This document shows positions 5,512-8,259 of a stretch of 8,259 nt of DNA, one piece after another. The stretch is from positions 1 to 8,259 of the forward strand of contig JALQST010000127.1 of assembly GCA_023264315.1 (NCBI GenBank), given 5' to 3'. Under the pieces are notes generated by a model. It saw only the letters and a list, made by a program, of their open reading frames with translations. It searched no databases and was not told where the DNA came from. Position numbers and translations under genes: made by a program. The stretch comes from Nodosilinea sp. BSH.14 (GTDB lineage Bacteria; Cyanobacteriota; Cyanobacteriia; Phormidesmidales; Phormidesmidaceae). Numbering within the stretch: the first letter of the stretch is position 1; each line of letters begins with the position of its first letter.

Positions 5512-6588
5512 ATGGCGATGACGGTGGGCTTGGTGTTTGGCGGTTGCTCTGGGGAGCATGAGGTGTCGATTCGGTCGGCCCAGGCCATTGCGCGGGGGCT
5601 GGGCAGCGGGGCCAATGCCGAGAAATACCGAATTTTGCCCGTCTACATTCGCAAGGATGGGGTGTGGCTGGCCGGAACTGAGGCCGCTGAGGTGCTGGCG
5701 GCGGGCCTACCGCTGACCGACCTGCCGGAACCCGACGCCATTACTCCGCTACAACGGCTACCCCAGTTTAGCCAGGTGGACGAGGTGGAGGTCTGGTTTC
5801 CGGTGCTGCACGGCCCCAACGGCGAAGACGGCACGGTGCAGGGCGTGTTCACCCTGATGCAGCGGCCTTGGGTGGGCTCTGGGGTGCTGGGCTCGGCGGT
5901 GGGGATGGACAAAATCGCCATGAAAAACGCCTTTGCCCAAGCGGGTTTGCCTCAAGTGAAGTACCTGTCCGTGAACCGTAGCGAGGTGTGGTCAAACCCC
6001 TGCGTTTTCCCCAAACTGTGCGACCGAATTGAGGCGGAACTGGGCTATCCCTGCTTTGTGAAGCCTGCCAATTTGGGCTCTTCCGTGGGCATTGCCAAGG
6101 CCACCCACCGCCGCGAACTAGAAGCCGCCCTCGACAGCGCCGCCAGCTACGACCGACGGCTGATTGTGGAGGCTGGCGTGGTGGCCCGTGAGGTGGAATG
6201 CGCCGTGTTGGGCAACGACAGCCCCCGGGCTTCGGTGTTGGGGGAAATCACCTTCCAAAGCGATTTTTACGACTACGAAACCAAATACACCAGCGGCCAA
6301 GCCGACCTCACCATCCCCTCCCCCCTGCCCGAAGCGGTGAGCCAGCAGATTCGAGACATGGCCGTGGCGGCGTTCCAGGCGGTGGATGCGGCGGGGCTGT
6401 CGCGGGTGGATTTTTTCTACGTGGAGGCCACCGGGGAGATTATCCTCAACGAAATCAACACCCTCCCCGGATTCACCGCTACCAGTATGTACCCCATGCT
6501 CTGGGAGGCTAGCGGCGTCCCCTTCCCGGAATTGGTGGATACCCTGGTGCAGTTGGCCCTCGAACGCCATAGGTCGCCAGCCCCCTAA
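5512..6588 (+). CDS. ddl: D-alanine--D-alanine ligase
   Basis: Cytosolic ATP-grasp ligase making D-Ala-D-Ala, the terminal dipeptide of the peptidoglycan stem. At 358 residues it is slightly longer than E. coli DdlB (about 306), matching the longer DdlA-like branch. Visible motifs: FGGCSGEHEVS at residues 9-19 with the substrate-binding Glu (E15), HGPNGEDG at 100-107, GMDK at 131-134, the ATP-binding loop KPANLGSSVGI at 184-194, FYDYETKY at 252-259, RVDFF at 298-302, and the metal/phosphate motif EINTLPGFT at 314-322. The Tyr-containing YDYETKY block fits dipeptide synthesis rather than a VanA-like D-Ala-D-Lac ligase. Starts at ATG 5512 or ATG 5518 are equally possible (protein begins Met-Ala-Met); GGGG at 5501-5504 favours the first slightly. 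It follows hypD on the same strand, but hairpins in the 157-base spacer suggest separate transcription. Confidence 0.97.
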   Translation: MAMTVGLVFGGCSGEHEVSIRSAQAIARGLGSGANAEKYRILPVYIRKDGVWLAGTEAAEVLAAGLPLTDLPEPDAITPLQRLPQFSQVDEVEVWFPVLHGPNGEDGTVQGVFTLMQRPWVGSGVLGSAVGMDKIAMKNAFAQAGLPQVKYLSVNRSEVWSNPCVFPKLCDRIEAELGYPCFVKPANLGSSVGIAKATHRRELEAALDSAASYDRRLIVEAGVVAREVECAVLGNDSPRASVLGEITFQSDFYDYETKYTSGQADLTIPSPLPEAVSQQIRDMAVAAFQAVDAAGLSRVDFFYVEATGEIILNEINTLPGFTATSMYPMLWEASGVPFPELVDTLVQLALERHRSPAP

Positions 6589-6608
6589 ACCTGGCCTCTA
6601 GGGAATGG

Positions 6609-6635
6609 CGGGTGGGTCAGCCGTTGCCCAACCCG
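6609..6635. terminator. Hairpin between convergent ddl and dps
   Basis: CGGGTGGG (6609-6616) pairs with CCC and ACCCG (6627-6635) with one bulged A and a ten-base loop. It is 20 bases past the ddl stop and about 50 past the dps stop, so it can serve both convergent transcripts. No T-tract is visible. Confidence 0.4.
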
Positions 6636-6686
6636 GGAGAGGCAGGATCAGGGAAGCACCGTGGCCACTAAGCCCATACCCCATGG

Positions 6687-7187
6687 CTAGGCCAGCAAGC
6701 TCCGCAGCATCCAGGCGGTTTTTTCGTGCACCTGCATCCGCTGGGTGAGCAGATCTGCCGTGGGTTCATCGTGGGCCTTGTCCACCGCTGGAAAGATGGA
6801 TCGGGCGGTGCGTACCACGGCTTCCTGACCCGCCACCAGTTGACGAATCATCTCCTCGGCGCTGGGCACTCCCTCCGCCTCGGGGATGGAGGAGAGCCGC
6901 GCAAATTCCTGGTAGGTGCCGGGGGCCGGGAACCCGAGGGCACGGATGCGTTCGGCTACCAAATCGACGGCCAGGGCCAGCTCATTATATTGAGCCTCAA
7001 ACATCAGGTGCAGGGTTTGGAACATCGGCCCGGTTACGTTCCAGTGGAAGTTGTGGGTTTTGAGGTAGAGGGTGTATGTATCGGCCAGTAGTTTAGACAG
7101 GCCCTCGGCAATCTCCTGGCGGTCTGGCTCGCCAATGCCAATATCAATGGCCAGGGTTGGGGGGGGCGTGGTTGTCTTTTTCGCCAT
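6687..7187 (-). CDS. dps: Dps-family ferritin (DNA protection during starvation)
   Basis: A 166-residue four-helix mini-ferritin that in known members forms a 12-subunit shell, oxidises Fe(II) mainly with hydrogen peroxide and stores the iron, protecting DNA from Fenton damage. The inter-subunit ferroxidase site is intact: H48 (HNFHWNV), H60 (LHLMF), D75 and E79 (VDLVAERIRALG), with spacings 12, 15 and 4 that match classical Dps. The N-terminal tail (MAKKTTTPPP) carries two lysines and a proline run, short for a DNA-binding tail, so DNA binding is uncertain. The C-terminus ends HEKTAWMLRSLLA. The ATG at 7185-7187 is preceded by GAGGA inside the end of the upstream ORF, which stops two bases earlier, suggesting coupled translation. 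It diverges from petF and converges on ddl. Confidence 0.95.
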   Translation of the reverse strand: MAKKTTTPPPTLAIDIGIGEPDRQEIAEGLSKLLADTYTLYLKTHNFHWNVTGPMFQTLHLMFEAQYNELALAVDLVAERIRALGFPAPGTYQEFARLSSIPEAEGVPSAEEMIRQLVAGQEAVVRTARSIFPAVDKAHDEPTADLLTQRMQVHEKTAWMLRSLLA

Positions 7188-7189
7188 GG

Positions 7190-7417
7190 TTATGATCCTC
7201 GATAATCGAACGGGGTGTCCCCTAGTCCAGGGTAGATGAGGGGATCGGCCACCACTTCAAACTCGGTGGGAGTGGCGGCACTCTGGGCAGAAAACCCTAT
7301 GATTCCATCATAGGAGTGCCCCCGAGACCTAATCATAAAGTCTTCCAAAACTTTGGCTAGCAAGGGGTAAATTCTCGGAGCATCAAGGGGTTCAGGCCGG
7401 GAGGCGGCGAGAACCAT
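7190..7417 (-). CDS. Small ORF of unknown function, coupled to dps
   Basis: A 75-codon ORF ending two bases before the dps ATG, with the dps ribosome-binding site inside its last codons. The predicted product (MVLAASRPEPLDAPRIYP... to ...YPGLGDTPFDYRGS) has no signal peptide, membrane segment or cysteine, and I recognise no family. For: its position, a non-repetitive composition, and codons similar to neighbouring genes. Against: the ATG at 7415-7417 has no clear ribosome-binding site (the upstream bases read CCTCCC on this strand, the reverse of what is wanted), and the middle of the ORF is a strong RNA fold (7277-7320). It may be a genuine dps partner with a different start, or simply the dps mRNA leader. 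Confidence 0.4.
   Translation of the reverse strand: MVLAASRPEPLDAPRIYPLLAKVLEDFMIRSRGHSYDGIIGFSAQSAATPTEFEVVADPLIYPGLGDTPFDYRGS
7277..7320 (-). promoter_or_regulatory. Strong RNA fold in the dps upstream ORF
   Basis: CCTATGAT (7296-7303) and ATCATAGG (7307-7314) form a perfect eight-base stem with a three-base loop. Flanking GGCACT (7277-7282) and AGTGCC (7315-7320) form a second six-base stem that stacks directly on one side, leaving a 13-base bulge (7283-7295) on the other. As minus-strand RNA it starts about 90 bases before the dps ATG. Such a fold could control dps translation or mRNA stability, or the core palindrome could be a DNA operator. Which one is not decided by sequence. Confidence 0.5.
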
Positions 7418-7478
7418 AGGGCGACGGGAGGCCCGATGAGGTCATAAAAAGCGCCCCAACACCTATAAGCAAACCGAT

Positions 7479-7491
7479 CCATATCCTATGG
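7479..7491. promoter_or_regulatory. Dyad in the dps-petF divergent region
   Basis: CCATA and TATGG form an inverted repeat around TCC, flanked by AAACC on the left and GGTTTT overlapping on the right. It sits about 60 bases upstream of the small ORF in front of dps and 170 from petF. It shares the core CCTATG with the palindrome at 7296-7314, so one regulator could read both. It does not match the Fur or PerR consensus as I know them. Confidence 0.3.
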
Positions 7492-7531
7492 TTTTGATTA
7501 CGAATCCCGTTCAGCCAGTCAGGAAAAAGAC

Positions 7532-7560
7532 AAGACAGGTTTCAGGTTTTCCCGTAGTAT
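7532..7560 (+). promoter_or_regulatory. Candidate petF promoter
   Basis: AAGACA (7532-7537) and TAGTAT (7555-7560) are separated by 17 bases, an acceptable sigma-70-type pair with three or four matches per box. Transcription would begin near 7567, giving a leader of about 95 bases before the petF ATG. Confidence 0.35.
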
Positions 7561-7661
7561 CAGGAATGTGTGGAACCTGCCGTGAGCAGCCGCCGGAGCC
7601 GTTATTCCTAGGTTGTTTTCTCGGTAGTCACCCGATCTGTAATTGATGAGAGGATAGCATC

Positions 7662-7961
7662 ATGGCAACCTACAAGGTTACGCTGATCAACGAGGCTGAA
7701 GGGCTGAATACCACCATCGATGTGGATGATGATACGTATATTCTTGATGCCGCTGAAGAGCAAGGCATCGACCTGCCCTACTCCTGCCGCGCCGGGGCTT
7801 GCTCCACCTGTGCTGGCAAAGTCACCGCCGGTACCGTTGACCAATCCGATCAATCCTTCCTGGATGACGATCAAATCGGCGCTGGCTACGTGCTGACCTG
7901 CGTGGCTTACCCCACCTCGGATTGCACCATCCTCACCCACCAAGAAGAAGACCTCTACTAG
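7662..7961 (+). CDS. petF: Plant-type [2Fe-2S] ferredoxin, photosynthetic
   Basis: Soluble one-electron carrier that takes electrons from photosystem I and passes them to ferredoxin-NADP reductase, nitrite reductase, thioredoxin reductase and other partners. The 99-residue length is that of cyanobacterial PetF. Cluster ligands are C42, C47 and C50 in SCRAGACSTCAGK and C80 in YVLTC. F66 in QSFLDDDQ and the acidic C-terminus EEDLY (Glu 95 and 96) match residues used in photosystem I and FNR contact. The chain is strongly acidic, as expected. One extra cysteine (C88) is present, as in many homologues. The ATG is preceded by GAGAGGA ending seven bases upstream (AGGA 7651-7654). It diverges from the dps unit and is followed by a strong terminator, so it is monocistronic. 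It is the clearest sign of a cyanobacterial host. Confidence 0.98.
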   Translation: MATYKVTLINEAEGLNTTIDVDDDTYILDAAEEQGIDLPYSCRAGACSTCAGKVTAGTVDQSDQSFLDDDQIGAGYVLTCVAYPTSDCTILTHQEEDLY

Positions 7962-8070
7962 GCGTTTCCTCACTGCGGTGGGTGAATGGGGCCGACGACG
8001 TGGACTGTAGCAGCCCGTCTACGCCGCCTTTCCCGGCCTAGCGACACTCAAACCCTCAACGCCGATCTGT

Positions 8071-8104
8071 AAAGGGCGGGACTGGTTAATCAGTCCCGCC
8101 CTTT
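8071..8104 (+). terminator. petF terminator hairpin
   Basis: A perfect 14-base stem, AAAGGGCGGGACTG (8071-8084) with CAGTCCCGCCCTTT (8091-8104), and a six-base loop, 110 bases after the petF stop. The A-run on the left and T-run on the right give it bidirectional potential. It also separates petF from whatever is transcribed leftward out of the element at the right edge. Confidence 0.85.
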
Positions 8105-8130
8105 GTAGTGGGGTTTTCACGGAGTTTGAT

Positions 8131-8171
8131 GGTCTGGGTGAATCTCGATCTGGGTCACGGATCTGGGTTAC
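8131..8171. repeat. Three short imperfect direct repeats
   Basis: GRTCTGGGT followed by G, C or T and then A occurs at 8131, 8147 and 8160; the last two copies are abutting with a 13-base period. They fill the space between the petF terminator and the transposon end. No function is evident; local slippage is the simplest explanation. Confidence 0.6.
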
Positions 8172-8182
8172 AACCCTGGACT

Positions 8183-8259
8183 TTGACATCCTCACCGGGG
8201 TAAACCCACGGTGATTCCTAAACCTCGCGATCTAGGTTTCTGCTTCATAGCACCTGCCT
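8183..8259 (-). mobile_element. Right end of an IS200/IS605-type (tnpB) element, cut by window edge
   Basis: On the minus strand the sequence ends GAATCACCG...CGGTGAGGATGTCAA. TCACCG (8192-8197) pairs with CGGTGA (8209-8214), and inside it GGGT (8198-8201) pairs with ACCC (8204-8207), with one bulged A. A subterminal hairpin followed by GGATGTCAA is the pattern of right ends of IS605-group elements carrying tnpB; these are mobilised as single strands by a TnpA Y1 transposase and leave no target duplication. The element would end at 8183, and the body and left end lie beyond 8259. Whether tnpA is present cannot be seen; many cyanobacterial copies are tnpB-only. Confidence 0.65.
8183..8259 (-). 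ncRNA. Probable 3' part of omega-RNA (TnpB guide RNA)
   Basis: In studied IS605-group elements the tnpB 3' end and right end are processed into a guide RNA whose scaffold ends at the element boundary and whose guide is the flanking host DNA. Here the scaffold would include the hairpin at 8192-8214 and a second one, AAACCT (8220-8225) with AGGTTT (8234-8239), and would end in GATGTCAA at 8183. The guide would be read leftward from 8182, beginning AGTCCAGGGTTGTAACCC. This is inferred from the element pattern; expression is not shown. Confidence 0.45.
8192..8257 (-). CDS. tnpB: Possible C-terminal tail of TnpB, partial
   Basis: An open minus-strand frame enters from the right edge and reads AGAMKQKPRSRGLGITVGLPR before a TGA at 8192-8194, inside the outer arm of the terminal hairpin. 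Overlap of the tnpB stop with the right-end structure is usual for this group, and the basic, low-complexity tail fits TnpB C-termini, which are poorly conserved. Only 21 codons are visible. A second frame (GRCYEAET then stop) is also open from the edge, so the reading frame is not certain. Confidence 0.3.
   Translation of the reverse strand, partial: AGAMKQKPRSRGLGITVGLPR

Noticed and set aside
6118..6570. 150-codon minus-strand ORF opposite ddl
   Set aside because: It mirrors the conserved ATP-grasp coding frame and has no independent support.
7561..7661. tRNA or riboswitch in the petF leader
   Set aside because: No cloverleaf, no T-loop sequence and no recognised aptamer core; only an ordinary leader is visible.
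7608..7973. 121-codon minus-strand ORF opposite petF
   Set aside because: It lies entirely over petF and its start region; the ferredoxin frame is unambiguous.

Overview
This window reads as chromosomal DNA of a cyanobacterium. The strongest marker is a canonical plant-type [2Fe-2S] photosynthetic ferredoxin (petF, 7662-7961). It is supported by the hydrogenase-maturation gene hypD, cyanobacterial-style trpD and ddl, a Dps ferritin, and GC-rich interspersed repeats of a kind common in cyanobacterial intergenic DNA. I saw no copy of the HIP1 octamer GCGATCGC, so a HIP1-rich lineage is less likely. Genus cannot be fixed from the sequence alone.

Layout, left to right: a short exported beta-rich protein of unknown role on the minus strand (109-639), followed downstream by a terminator-like hairpin (37-69). 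Next comes a gene-poor stretch (640-1232) with an unpaired plus-strand intrinsic terminator and an A/T dyad. Then trpD (plus, 1233-2303) converges on an acyltransferase-like gene (minus, 2446-3858); between their ends lie a 24-bp tandem repeat and a GC-rich hairpin. The acyltransferase gene and hypD (plus, 4215-5354) diverge from a 356-bp region holding two dyads. ddl (plus, 5512-6588) follows hypD after a 157-bp spacer with hairpins and a 13-bp direct repeat. dps (minus, 6687-7187) converges on ddl. A 75-codon ORF (7190-7417) ends two bases before the dps start and contains a strong RNA fold. petF diverges from the dps unit and ends in a 14-bp-stem terminator (8071-8104). The last 77 bases look like the right end of an IS200/IS605-type element whose tnpB would lie just outside the window on the minus strand.

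The genes are mostly unrelated housekeeping functions, each probably its own transcription unit: tryptophan synthesis (TrpD), peptidoglycan precursor synthesis (Ddl), NiFe-hydrogenase cofactor assembly (HypD), lipid acylation (PlsC-like), photosynthetic electron transfer (PetF) and iron/oxidative-stress protection (Dps). The one pairing with a functional logic is dps and petF, divergent genes for iron storage and for an abundant iron-sulfur protein. The most unusual features are the transposon end with its probable omega-RNA at the right edge, the structured small ORF in front of dps, and the tandem-repeat/palindrome block after trpD.
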